DNA from: Microbulbifer donghaiensis
Lineage (GTDB): Bacteria; Pseudomonadota; Gammaproteobacteria; Pseudomonadales; Cellvibrionaceae
Assembly: GCF_900129095.1 (NCBI RefSeq)
Contig: NZ_FQVA01000001.1
Span: 682,001-746,000 of the forward strand
DNA: 64,000 nucleotides
Reading direction: 5' to 3'
Position 1 is the stretch's first letter. The number at the start of each line of letters is the position of its first letter. The notes below the pieces were generated by a model. It saw only the letters and a list, made by a program, of their open reading frames with translations. It was not told the DNA's origin and did no database searches. A program made the position numbers and the translations under genes. Positions 24,887-33,217 of the stretch are shown one piece after another.

Positions 24887-27739
24887 ATGAATAATTTAAA
24901 CATACCGAAGACACTTCAAGATGCTATTGAGAATGAGCGACTTGTATTATTCATAGGCGCAGGGTTATCTATAGGAAGTGGTTTGCCAAGCTGGGGGAAA
25001 ATAGTAGAAGAAATCTTAGGGGAAAATGAACAGTATATAGACAATTCTCATGCCTACATCACGGCATTAAATGCGAAAATAATGTCTCCATTAGAAGTCC
25101 TCGATAAGTTGAGTGAACACAAAAAAATAATTTACAAATCTTTCGAGAAAATTCTAAATAGACCTACGTCTTCGTCAGAAATTCACGCTTCGTTAGGTAG
25201 ATTGACGAAGCGATTTGTTACTACGAACTTTGATACACTTATCGAATCAAATACGGATTTAACCAATGTCATCACACATGAAAGCAACTACAACTTATCA
25301 AAAATAGATGATGATGATGAGTATGTGGTAAAAATCCATGGCGATATTAGTCGAGTGGATAAATGCATCATATTTTCCGAGCAATATGATTCACTTTATC
25401 AACACGAACAGCTGGCTACATTTCAATTAAAAAAACTACTATCTAAGTATAACTTTCTTTTTGTTGGATTTTCTTTCAACGACCCTTATGTAAAAGAGCT
25501 GTTTGATTATGTAAGTAGTATGCTGGAGGGCTATGGCCCCAAGCACTATTTTGTGTCGGATAATGATGTAAATATCGAACACTTAGAAAGTATAAACATT
25601 AATGACTACGCAAAATTGAATTCTTTTGTTGACAACCTCTTATCTTTCAAACCATCTGCCGAATCAGTCATCGCCGCCGATTCAGAAACACCTAAAGATA
25701 AATTTATCAAGGATATTGACGGAAGTGATAGAGCGCCTACAGTCAAAGGATGGGTTGGTAGAGGAAAGGAACTATCCATTCTACATTCAGATACATTTAA
25801 AGTGATATTTATCACAGGCATAGGAGGAGAAGGTAAATCAGCCTTAGCATCTCACTATATAGCTGAAGAAGAACAATATAGCTTGACTGACTGGAGAGAT
25901 TTTAAAGAGGAGGATCATAAGTTCCAACACAAAATCGCTTCCATGATACAAAGAGTCGATCCGACTATTAATGCAAAAGAACTAATGGGATTAAGTGATG
26001 AGGAACTCGTCGATTTATTTTTCTTAAAACTTGGTCAGAAAAAAGCGCTTTTTGTTTTAGACAACGTAGATAGCTATATAGATTTGGAAAACTTCGAACC
26101 TGTGAATGGTGTGGGATATCTTTTCTATAAAGCCATAGAGCTAGATCATAATTCCAAATTCATGTTTACTTGCAGACCTTTTATTAGGTTTGCAAGTGTA
26201 GAATTTTATCAGCTTTCACTTTCAGGATTAACAGAGAAAAACACCATAGACTTTTTTTTGAATAGCGCAACTAATATCTCAAAGGACAAACTAGAGATAT
26301 ACGCCAAAAGAGCTTTTGAGTTAACTAATGGTCATGCTCTATGGCTAAGCTTGATTATTGCTCAATCGCATCGTGGTGAGAAATCACTTATAGCCTTTCT
26401 AGATAAAATTGAGTCAGGAATTTCGATTGATGAGAATGACTCGACAATTTTATCAAAAAATGTCTTAAGTAACATCTGGACTTCATTGCACGAGCGAGAC
26501 CGCTTGTTACTTAGAACATTAGCTGAGTCAGTAGTTGCAGAAAGCACAGAAGACTACGCTGAGATTCTTCGGTCAGAGCTAAATTACAACCAGTACCAAA
26601 AAGCGCTAAAAGCGCTAAGAAATTTTAACTTGGTGGTAGAAAAGAGAGGAAGTAATTACATCGAGCTACATCCTCTTGTGAAGGAGTTTATACGAAAAAA
26701 CTATCAAACCTCAGAGAGAAATAAATACATATCTCTCATTGCCACCTATTATGATAAGTTTATATATGTATTGAGAGAAAAATTAAGCTACAAACTCAGT
26801 TTTGATGAATTCGTGAACTTTACAAACAAAGCAGAGCTTTCAATTAATGCTGGAGATTATCAAAATGCTATAAACTCATTGTGGGAAGTGCATGACTCGA
26901 TGGTTGCTGCAGGATACAACGAAGAATTTTTACGCGTTGGGAAACTGCTGCTTTCTTCAATAACCTGGTCAAAGAAACGCATAGATCAGTTTGAAAATTT
27001 CTATCTACTGATGGCTTATATTATTAGGTGCCTAGTGGAGTATGGCGACGATGAATATGCTTTAAAGTTCATTGAAAAGTATGAAAGCCTTATCAATAAT
27101 AAAGAAGAAGCCTACATAAGATTATGCGACATTAAGTCATATAGATATTGGTTTAAATGTGAATACCCTCGCGCAATTAATGTGTGTGAAGAAGCGATTT
27201 ATTTATTAGAAAAAGGTAACCAAGAAGATAAATTCAGCATTGCACATACTTTAGCACTTGCTCAGCGAGATAGTGGAGAATCGGAAGAAATCCACAAAGC
27301 ATTAGAATATTTTAGAGGAACCACATCACTTGAAGAGTTATTATCTACCGAAAAAATAACGAGATCAGGTAACGGGCCAATGCTAGGAAACATTGGTAAG
27401 TGCATGTATTTAATGGGAGATTTGGAGAAAGCCCTCATCTGTTACACCAAGTCATATTATTGTTTGTTTGAAAGTGATTCACATAATCGGTTGATCAACT
27501 TAGGTTATGCCTCTTTCTGGCTAGCGGAATTACTACTCGAACTAGGAAAGAATGAAGTAGCCTATTATTTTTATAGGTTTGCTTTTGAATCTTGGAGTAA
27601 TTCATCACCGGTTCTTTCTAATAGACACAGATCAAAAATAGAGCCAAACTCCACATACCGCTCTATATATTCTCAAGAATTATGGCGTGTAGAAAAATAT
27701 TGTAATGACTGGGTAAAGAAAACTCTCGACATTAAATAA
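24887..27739 (+). CDS. SIR2-STAND-TPR antiviral protein (Avs5-like)
   Basis: A 950-residue three-part protein. Residues 15-260 are a SIR2-like NADase domain: GAGLSIGSGLPSW (24-36), TTNFDTL with N114 and D116, KIHGDI with H151, and GFSFNDPYV. Residues 285-560 are a STAND/NB-ARC-type NTPase with Walker A GIGGEGKS (311-318), Walker B ALFVLDN (387-393) and a later FTCRPF motif. The C-terminal 330 residues are helical, TPR-like repeats, likely the sensor. This architecture is that of antiviral STAND type 5 (SIR2-STAND): sensing a phage protein activates NAD depletion and stops infection. Here the function is inferred. The gene is strikingly AT-rich against its neighbours and stands alone, as expected for horizontally acquired defence. 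Confidence 0.85.
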   Translation: MNNLNIPKTLQDAIENERLVLFIGAGLSIGSGLPSWGKIVEEILGENEQYIDNSHAYITALNAKIMSPLEVLDKLSEHKKIIYKSFEKILNRPTSSSEIHASLGRLTKRFVTTNFDTLIESNTDLTNVITHESNYNLSKIDDDDEYVVKIHGDISRVDKCIIFSEQYDSLYQHEQLATFQLKKLLSKYNFLFVGFSFNDPYVKELFDYVSSMLEGYGPKHYFVSDNDVNIEHLESININDYAKLNSFVDNLLSFKPSAESVIAADSETPKDKFIKDIDGSDRAPTVKGWVGRGKELSILHSDTFKVIFITGIGGEGKSALASHYIAEEEQYSLTDWRDFKEEDHKFQHKIASMIQRVDPTINAKELMGLSDEELVDLFFLKLGQKKALFVLDNVDSYIDLENFEPVNGVGYLFYKAIELDHNSKFMFTCRPFIRFASVEFYQLSLSGLTEKNTIDFFLNSATNISKDKLEIYAKRAFELTNGHALWLSLIIAQSHRGEKSLIAFLDKIESGISIDENDSTILSKNVLSNIWTSLHERDRLLLRTLAESVVAESTEDYAEILRSELNYNQYQKALKALRNFNLVVEKRGSNYIELHPLVKEFIRKNYQTSERNKYISLIATYYDKFIYVLREKLSYKLSFDEFVNFTNKAELSINAGDYQNAINSLWEVHDSMVAAGYNEEFLRVGKLLLSSITWSKKRIDQFENFYLLMAYIIRCLVEYGDDEYALKFIEKYESLINNKEEAYIRLCDIKSYRYWFKCEYPRAINVCEEAIYLLEKGNQEDKFSIAHTLALAQRDSGESEEIHKALEYFRGTTSLEELLSTEKITRSGNGPMLGNIGKCMYLMGDLEKALICYTKSYYCLFESDSHNRLINLGYASFWLAELLLELGKNEVAYYFYRFAFESWSNSSPVLSNRHRSKIEPNSTYRSIYSQELWRVEKYCNDWVKKTLDIK

Positions 27740-27747
27740 ATATTTAA

Positions 27748-27793
27748 CCGGATTTAAGTCAATTAGCTAGGCATATGTGTCTAGCTAATCCGG
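27748..27793. terminator. hairpin after the SIR2-STAND gene
   Basis: Outer arms CCGGAT / ATCCGG and inner arms ATTAGCTAG / CTAGCTAAT form a long stem just after the stop codon. It is the likely transcript end of the defence gene, although a strong T run is absent. Confidence 0.5.
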
Positions 27794-27808
27794 TAGTATT
27801 CAGAATTC
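27793..27808. repeat. direct repeat copy B flanking the defence gene
   Basis: GTAGTATTCAGAATTC, the 15/16 match to 24424-24439. The stretch from here to the insertion sequence at 28002 is AT-rich and holds no gene I can support. Confidence 0.5.
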
Positions 27809-27994
27809 GTAAGCGCTCAAAATTTCCCAGTTGAGAAATTGTAACTTTAAGGAGTATGCGGGTTTTTCAGCAGCCTGCTAGATAGGTGGTCAATTGCAAA
27901 CTAGAACCATCAAGCCAAACGGCCCTTTACCGATCAGCATTAATTGAATTTACTTTAGATTTATTTTGCAAAACGCGAAGACAGCTCGTGCGCG

Positions 27995-28001
27995 AAATGG
28001 A
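27995..28001. repeat. 7-bp target-site duplication of the IS481 element (left)
   Basis: AAATGGA lies immediately outside the left terminal repeat and again immediately outside the right one at 29216-29222. This fixes the element boundaries. Confidence 0.85.
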
Positions 28002-29215
28002 TGTACAGTGAGGGTATTCACCTGACAGTTGCCTCCTAGGATCTGTGGATAACTTAGGCTGCTGCCGGTGTGCTCTTCTTCTCTCCTCCTGGCTTAGGTA
28101 AGCCAGCTTTAAACATCGTATACGGCGTTCGACCGTTCATGTTGCGGCCCTGATGGGGCCGTTTCTCGTTGTACTTGAGCAGATACTGATCCAGATCATT
28201 CTGCATTTCTGCCAGGGACTCGTACCACTTCTCCCTTCCCTTGATACGGAAGTGTTCATCGAGAAGTGTTCGGTGAAGTCGCTCTACGAAGCCGTTGCTC
28301 TGAGGACGCCGCACTTTAGTTTTCCGGTGCTCGATCCCCTCCAACTGTAAGAATAGTTCATAGGGGTGGGTGTCCGAACGGCCACAGAATTCGCGGCCGT
28401 TGTCACTCAGGATAGTGCTGATTTTTGCTAGATGTTTCTCGAAGAATGGCAGCACATCACTATTCAGAACATGGACGGCAGTATCCGGCATCTTGTTGGT
28501 GTAGAGACGGCCCCAGGCATAGCGGCTGTAACAGTCAATGACAGACTGCAGGTAGATCTTGCCGACGCCTTTCAATACGCCGACAAAGAACGTGTCTACA
28601 GCAACTAAATCACCTGTATGCCGCGTTTCTATGTGTCTTTCGCGGAATTCAGGACTGAAGCGTTCGAGCGCTTCGACTTGGGAATCTGTGAGGTGAAAGC
28701 CCGATTGAGAGCTGGTCTTTTCCAGCCGCAATAGCCGCTCGTGCTTGGTCGTGAGGTTATGGCGAACCCAGACACCTCTGACTCCACCGGAGCTTACCTG
28801 TATGCCTTGAAGTGAGAGTTCTTGGGCCACTCGTAGACAACCCTCGGTTGGATTCTTCAGGCAATAGTCCAGGATGGCTTTTTCTACCTCGTCGGTTACT
28901 CGGTTTGGGTGGGGGGCCCCTCGCCCCCGGCAGCCGATCTATCAACCCCTGAGAGCCGTAAGTCTGGTAGTTACGGCGGATCTCGTAGAATTGCTGGCGG
29001 GAGTAGCCCATGACCTTGCAGGCCTTGGAAACATTCCCCAGTTCATGTGCCAGCTCTAGCAACGACAGTTTGCGACGTGCTACTTTCGCTTGTGTGGCCA
29101 TGGTGATTCTCCTGAGTAAAAGATTGGTTTGGCGATTAATCTTTTAACCCAATGGAGGCACCATGGCCACCGCTTAAAAAGTGGCCAGGTGTCAGGTAAA
29201 TACCATCACACTACA
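28002..29215 (-). mobile_element. complete IS481-family insertion sequence, 1214 bp
   Basis: Terminal inverted repeats of 26 bases match at 22 positions when read inward from both ends: TGTACAGTGAGGGTATTCAC on the left and TGTAGTGTGATGGTATTTAC on the right, both continuing CTGACA. AAATGGA is duplicated on both sides. The element carries one transposase gene on the minus strand. Length, TGT ends and transposase type fit the IS481 family. Confidence 0.88.
28054..29101 (-). pseudogene. IS481-family DDE transposase, frameshifted
   Basis: The N-terminal part (MATQAKVARRKLSLLELAHE to DRLPGARGPP) is a helix-turn-helix region. The C-terminal part carries the DDE catalytic core: D in VAVDTFFVGVL, D in ILSDNGREF and E in SNGFVERLHR, ending with an integrase-like RPHQGRNMNGRTP. 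The two parts lie in different frames. They join around the G/C run near 28905-28925, where the other frame continues naturally as PNRVTDEVEKAILDYCLKNP. One base has been lost or gained there, or it is a frameshift site. The gap between annotated halves is therefore artificial, and the full gene would be about 345 residues. Confidence 0.88.
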
Positions 29216-29222
29216 AAATGGA
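29216..29222. repeat. 7-bp target-site duplication of the IS481 element (right)
   Basis: AAATGGA, identical to 27995-28001. The 29223-29400 stretch that follows holds no convincing gene. Confidence 0.85.
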
Positions 29223-29400
29223 CAGCAGAATACAGGGCCTGTTAGGCAGCAGGCAGAACCCCAGAACTTCAAAACCTCCAACCAGAAGAGGTCTGGCGAA
29301 GTAACTTGATTACCCATGTAAATCCCAAGTGACACATCAAATATCCATTTGGGATCCTCACCACCTGAATTTAATACGAACTTAATTTCGAGGCACAAAA

Positions 29401-29421
29401 AAGCCCGCTAAAAGCGGGCTT
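29401..29421 (-). terminator. terminator belonging to the original tRNA-Pro 3' flank
   Basis: AAGCCCGC / GCGGGCTT stem, followed by a T run in the minus direction. With the adjoining tRNA-Pro fragment this is the ancestral downstream flank of tRNA-Pro, displaced by island insertion. A near copy lies at 38762-38784. Confidence 0.75.
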
Positions 29422-29428
29422 TTTGATA

Positions 29429-29475
29429 TATGGTCGGAGTGGCCGGATTTGAACCGACGACCACCACACCCCCAG
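29429..29475. repeat. island attachment site, distal copy (47-bp tRNA-Pro 3' fragment)
   Basis: 47 bases identical to 38810-38856, covering the 3' end of tRNA-Pro from the CCA through the anticodon loop. This is the duplicated core left by site-specific integration. The tRNA is not complete here. Confidence 0.92.
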
Positions 29476-29548
29476 GGGGAAAATGGCGTGAATCTCAATG
29501 AATCCCAGTGAACAAGAATGAACGTCGAAACATACTTTAATCTTTATA

Positions 29549-29561
29549 TATCAAACACTTA
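29549..29561 (+). promoter_or_regulatory. predicted IHF-binding site near the integrase
   Basis: TATCAAACACTTA matches the IHF consensus WATCAANNNNTTR at every defined position. It lies between the attachment core and the integrase gene, where IHF sites commonly assist tyrosine-recombinase complexes. Confidence 0.5.
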
Positions 29562-29617
29562 CAAAGTTCATTGTTGTTCATTCAAGTCTACTCCCCTTCC
29601 CCCGAGTTCACTCCAAT

Positions 29618-29638
29618 TGGACTTAATATGGACTTAAA
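29618..29638. repeat. island subterminal repeat (integrase end)
   Basis: GGACTTAATATGGACTTAAA, plus one shared base before it, is identical to 38727-38747 near the other island end, in the same orientation. Each copy holds two TGGACTTAA units. Likely arm-type binding sites for integrase or excisionase. Confidence 0.6.
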
Positions 29639-29667
29639 TTTACTATCCCATCAAAACGGGGGTAGTG

Positions 29668-30912
29668 ATGAAGGCCAAACTCACCAGCAGAACAATCAAG
29701 GATCTCGCGCCAGCCGAAAAGGCCTATGAGGTCGTCGATACAGACGTGAAGGGGTTCCTACTCCGGGTCCAGCCCACCGGCCGTATGACCTACTACTACG
29801 CATACCGCACCGCAAGCGGAAGCAAGAAGCGCATCAAGATCGGCTCTCATGGTACCCAGGTGACTGCTCAGCAGGCCCGAGATCTCGCTACCCGCTATGC
29901 GGGACAAGTGGCCGAAGGCAAAGACATCCAGGAAGAGAAGCAGTCCTCCCGTAAGGCCGCCCGCGCCGCCTCGGAAAAGACCCTAAAGCGGTTTACCGAG
30001 AACCACTACAGGCCCTGGGCACAGACCAACCTGAAAAGCTCAGACAGCACTATTCAGAGTGTCTACGCCAGCTTCCCCGACCTCCTCGATACCCCTATGG
30101 CAGATATCTCTGTTGCCTGGATCGAGCGCTGGCGGGTCCAACGATTGAAGGATGGCAACAAGCCGGCCACTCTCAACCGCCTAGTCAATGCATTGCGCTC
30201 CATTCTCACCAAGGCCGTAGAGTGGGAAACCATTGAGGAGCACCCTCTCCGCAAACTCAAAGCGCTCCATGTCGATAGTGCTCCCAAAGTTCGCTACCTG
30301 AACAGTGACGAGGAAGAGCGACTCTACCGAGCTCTGGAAGAGCGCGACATGAAGCTCAAGGAAGCCCGGGCGAGAGCCAATGAGCACCGGGCTATTCGCG
30401 GCTACGAGCTGATGAGCGACCTTTTCCGATTTACATACGGAGATCGGCTCACACCTTTGGTGACCCTGAGTCTCAAAACCGGCATGCGCCGGGGCGAACT
30501 ATTCGACCTGACGTGGGAGAACGTGGACCTCGACACCAAGGTCATCACAGTCACAGCCGAAACCGCGAAATCTAGGCGCACCCGGCATATCCCCCTGGGG
30601 CCAACCGCACTGAAAGTCCTTACGGCCTGGAAACAGCAAGCTCCTCTTCAAGCTGGGCGCGTATTCCCGGCAGACGACGGTGGCAGGCTCGATAACGTGA
30701 ATACAGCCTGGCGCAACCTTCTAAAGGCCGCAGATATCTTCAATTTCCGCTGGCATGACATGAGGCACGACTTTGCCTCAAAGCTAGTGATGAAGGGAGT
30801 TCCTCTAAATACCGTACGAGAGTTGTGCGGCCATTCGGGACTTGATACCACCTTGCGTTACGCGCACTTGGCGCCAGATCACAAGGCCGAAGCTGTCGCC
30901 CTAATTGGGTAA
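29668..30912 (+). CDS. int: tyrosine-recombinase integrase (P4-like)
   Basis: A 414-residue site-specific recombinase that integrates and excises the island at tRNA-Pro. The N-terminal 90 residues match the DUF4102-type arm-binding domain of P4-like integrases (KLTSRTIKDLAPAEK, VKGFLLRVQPTGRMTYYY). A core-binding domain follows at about 105-200. The catalytic residues are all visible: R274 in TGMRRGE, H363-x-x-R366 in HDMRH, H389 in GHSG and the nucleophile Y398 in LRYAHL. The gene begins about 190 bases from the attachment core and reads into the island. The ATG at 29668 is preferred over the adjacent GTG at 29665. It appears intact. Confidence 0.95.
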   Translation: MKAKLTSRTIKDLAPAEKAYEVVDTDVKGFLLRVQPTGRMTYYYAYRTASGSKKRIKIGSHGTQVTAQQARDLATRYAGQVAEGKDIQEEKQSSRKAARAASEKTLKRFTENHYRPWAQTNLKSSDSTIQSVYASFPDLLDTPMADISVAWIERWRVQRLKDGNKPATLNRLVNALRSILTKAVEWETIEEHPLRKLKALHVDSAPKVRYLNSDEEERLYRALEERDMKLKEARARANEHRAIRGYELMSDLFRFTYGDRLTPLVTLSLKTGMRRGELFDLTWENVDLDTKVITVTAETAKSRRTRHIPLGPTALKVLTAWKQQAPLQAGRVFPADDGGRLDNVNTAWRNLLKAADIFNFRWHDMRHDFASKLVMKGVPLNTVRELCGHSGLDTTLRYAHLAPDHKAEAVALIG

Positions 30913-30945
30913 GATCCATACCAACCTGCTCTATATAGAACTGCT

Positions 30946-31878
30946 ATGAAAGATTACACAGGACTCTGTTATACCTTCGCGGAAGCTCAAGACATCATGT
31001 CCTTGCGCCCGTCGGAGCTCCAGCACGAGATAAGAACCAAGAAGTTGAAGCCTGTTATCTATACAGAGCCCAGGCAAATACTCCTCTTCCTTCCGAGAGA
31101 GTCAGGAGAATGGGTAGGCCTCGCCACCTGCACTTATCGCGGCCATATGACTGTTGCTTTTAGCACAGTTGCCAACCTCCTAGACGGCAGTTCTTCCAAT
31201 GTTGGTAACGGATGGGGCCGGCTGCTCGATGAGAGTGGTATTTCCCATTGGAATAGCGCTTATCCGTTTCAGCGCCCAGTGCCCCACGGGCACTTAAAGG
31301 AGTGGCGACCTCTCGCAAGGGATGAAATCCCTCTCCACCGCCTTTGCGCAACGCCCTTACCAAAGGAATTCACCCCACTTCACGATACGGTTAATGATTT
31401 CATTCGCCAGATTGCCACTGTATATAAGGGCGAAGAGGCTACAGATAAGGCCTTGAAGGAGCTTCCTGAGAAAAACGGCCTGATGCTAGATTTCAAAACA
31501 AACTCTGAAATCCACCCAAATTCGCTACGGATACCAGCTTCTGAGATTGATCAATATCAACAATCTCTCAAGGAAGATAAGGTCGTAGTATCTACGACGA
31601 CAAATGGGAAGAAGGAAAACCAGTTCCATACCCTGTTAACACGAGTAATTAAGCACTCGCCAGAAATCAAGGCCAAGCATGCTTGGACGCTGCTGGAGAA
31701 AGACTTCGAGTCCGATGAGGCCGCTTTCGATCTCGATGGCATCATACAGGCAATAAGCCCAACTGAACTGGAGTGGAAAAGTAGGCACGGAAATACGAGC
31801 TATCTAAAATTTAACTCTTTCGCCCCTACTCTCAGCAAAGTCCGCGGCAAACTTAAAGAGGATGAAAAGAATAACTAA
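30946..31878 (+). CDS. island protein of unknown function, 310 aa
   Basis: I do not recognise this protein. It is soluble, with no signal or membrane segment. The N-terminal part (YTFAEAQDIMSLRPSELQHE) could form a helix-turn-helix, and the C-terminal third (FHTLLTRVIKHSPEIKAKHA onward) is charged and helical, suggesting DNA or protein binding. It starts 33 bases after the integrase stop, and its own stop overlaps the start of the next gene (TAATG). All three may be one transcript. A role in island regulation or as defence cargo is possible, but there is no direct evidence. Confidence 0.7.
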   Translation: MKDYTGLCYTFAEAQDIMSLRPSELQHEIRTKKLKPVIYTEPRQILLFLPRESGEWVGLATCTYRGHMTVAFSTVANLLDGSSSNVGNGWGRLLDESGISHWNSAYPFQRPVPHGHLKEWRPLARDEIPLHRLCATPLPKEFTPLHDTVNDFIRQIATVYKGEEATDKALKELPEKNGLMLDFKTNSEIHPNSLRIPASEIDQYQQSLKEDKVVVSTTTNGKKENQFHTLLTRVIKHSPEIKAKHAWTLLEKDFESDEAAFDLDGIIQAISPTELEWKSRHGNTSYLKFNSFAPTLSKVRGKLKEDEKNN

Positions 31879-32501
31879 TGGAAAGGCTATTAAAAAAATC
31901 TTATGAACTGGAGGCCGAGTTAGGCCAGTTTTTCCAGCTTGGGCTGCGCGATGATTCTGCAAATTTTGTCGCAAGCCATGCAATGTGCAGTTTGGCATTT
32001 GAATACGCAGAATCTGTGAAGTACTTGGTTGCGGCTGAAAAATACAATGCTGCAATTAGCCTTCTTAGACTTCAGTTCGAAGTACTGGTTAAGGGGATGT
32101 GGTGCCTCTATAGCGCTCCAGAGAAGGCAATAGAAAATCTCTTCACACCAATATCAATAGATAATTTTAAGCAGTTAAACAAGACTCCTGGGCTGAGTCA
32201 GATGCTAGAGGAACTGGAGGGAAAGGCACCTCGAGAAGCCACATCCATGCTCAACGAGTTCAAAGAGTGCCATTGGCAACCCCTTTGTTCATTCGTTCAC
32301 GGAGGCGTGTTTGCATTTCAAACACACGCAATCGGTTTCCCACCCAGTCTCATCCTGAATATGCTTCAAACCTCTAATGCGATCTCTACCATGGTCGCCA
32401 TGCTTATGATCATCCTATCGGGCGATATTGAGCAAAGAGGCAAGCTTACTGAATTGCAGAGAAAGTACGCAGACTGTCTCCCTATCCTCCTTCCAGCCTA
32501 A
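31878..32501 (+). CDS. island helical protein, DUF6988/DUF5677-like
   Basis: A 207-residue, largely helical protein starting MERLLKKSYELEAELGQFFQ. The segment AISLLRLQFEVLVKGMWCLYSA looks like DUF6988- or DUF5677-type proteins, some of which are HEPN-like. That assignment is from memory and tentative. The central SFVHGGVFAFQTH region contains a histidine that recurs in such proteins. The start codon overlaps the preceding stop by one base, so the two proteins are probably made together at similar levels and may form a pair. A hydrophobic stretch near the C-terminus (ISTMVAMLMIILS) may be a buried helix. Confidence 0.68.
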   Translation: MERLLKKSYELEAELGQFFQLGLRDDSANFVASHAMCSLAFEYAESVKYLVAAEKYNAAISLLRLQFEVLVKGMWCLYSAPEKAIENLFTPISIDNFKQLNKTPGLSQMLEELEGKAPREATSMLNEFKECHWQPLCSFVHGGVFAFQTHAIGFPPSLILNMLQTSNAISTMVAMLMIILSGDIEQRGKLTELQRKYADCLPILLPA

Positions 32502-32589
32502 CACTCAAGCGTTCACATTTTAACCAACCTCAAGCTGCGGGTGCCCTGCTCGCATCACTTCGCATCACTTCTTCACCGTTCGCTTCACC

Positions 32590-32633
32590 ATTCGGTTCAC
32601 TTTCGGTTCACTTTCGGTTCACTTTCGGTTAAG
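32590..32633. repeat. 11-bp tandem repeats (iteron-like)
   Basis: Four head-to-tail copies of TTTCGGTTCAC, the first and last imperfect, lie in the 264-base gap before the excisionase gene. Further half-copies (GCATCACTTC, GGTTAACCCAAAGGGTTAA) surround them. They may bind a replication or regulatory protein. Confidence 0.65.
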
Positions 32634-32765
32634 CGGAGGGTCCAGTTCGGTTAACCCAAAGGGTTAAAAATTAACGCTGAGCCCGATTTTTTAACTCTGG
32701 GCTTAACGCCCCATTCCAGCACTTACGGTTAGATCATCGACTTCAAAAGCTTGGTGAGACAACTG

Positions 32766-33005
32766 ATGACTACTGGTAAACAAGCCCTGCTACCCAGATC
32801 CCTCTCGGAGGCACAGGCCGCTCAATACATCTGTATGAGCCGGTCATTTCTTCGCCAGTCCCGTATGGATGGCAAACGGGACTCTCGTACACCTGCACCG
32901 CCCTTCATCAAGATCGGTCGCTCAGTTCGCTACCTACGGGAAGACCTGGACCAATGGTTGGACGAACAACAGAAGTTGGACCATTTGGGTCAGATGGGGC
33001 TATAG
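32766..33005 (+). CDS. AlpA-like excisionase / regulator
   Basis: A 79-residue DNA-binding protein with a MerR-like winged helix-turn-helix of the excisionase/AlpA kind: SLSEAQAAQYICMSRSFLRQ, then PPFIKIGRSVRYLREDLDQW. Such proteins bend DNA for excision, activate integrase, or regulate island genes. The ATG at 32766 is chosen; an upstream in-frame start at 32751 is possible. It lies between the two repeat arrays and upstream of the replication initiator, the usual position for a regulator of satellite-type islands. Confidence 0.8.
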   Translation: MTTGKQALLPRSLSEAQAAQYICMSRSFLRQSRMDGKRDSRTPAPPFIKIGRSVRYLREDLDQWLDEQQKLDHLGQMGL

Positions 33006-33027
33006 CATGGCTGTCGTATCAGATCCG

Positions 33028-33170
33028 GCCTATAGCCCAAAGCTCGCAAAACCCTGTTTGGCTTATAGCCTTAACCCTGTTTTGACCCTGCCTGGAACCC
33101 TGCAGGGACCTATAGGCCATGTCCGACCTATAGGCCAATGGGCTAAGCCCCACGCTCTACCTATAGGCCA
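33028..33170. repeat. CTATAGGCC repeat cluster before the replication gene
   Basis: ACCTATAGGCCA occurs at 33108-33119, 33126-33137 and 33159-33170. Related inverted copies GGCCTATAGCCC and GGCTTATAGCC lie at 33028 and 33060. The core CTATAG is itself palindromic. The cluster ends about 47 bases before the initiator gene and fits an origin or operator. Confidence 0.65.
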
Positions 33171-33217
33171 CCAACCCTCACGAGAACCTACGCTCGCGCT
33201 AAAGGGGTCTGAGTCCC

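Noticed and set aside
29192..29398. 68-residue minus-strand frame at the right end of the IS481 element
   Set aside because: It crosses the IS boundary. Restoring the pre-insertion sequence gives only a short unknown peptide with no domain.
31160..31363. 67-residue minus-strand frame inside the 310-residue island gene
   Set aside because: Short antisense frame without a ribosome site or recognisable features.
33028..33170. possible CRISPR-like repeats
   Set aside because: Units are about 12 bases, irregularly spaced and partly inverted, with no uniform spacers or cas genes; better seen as binding sites.
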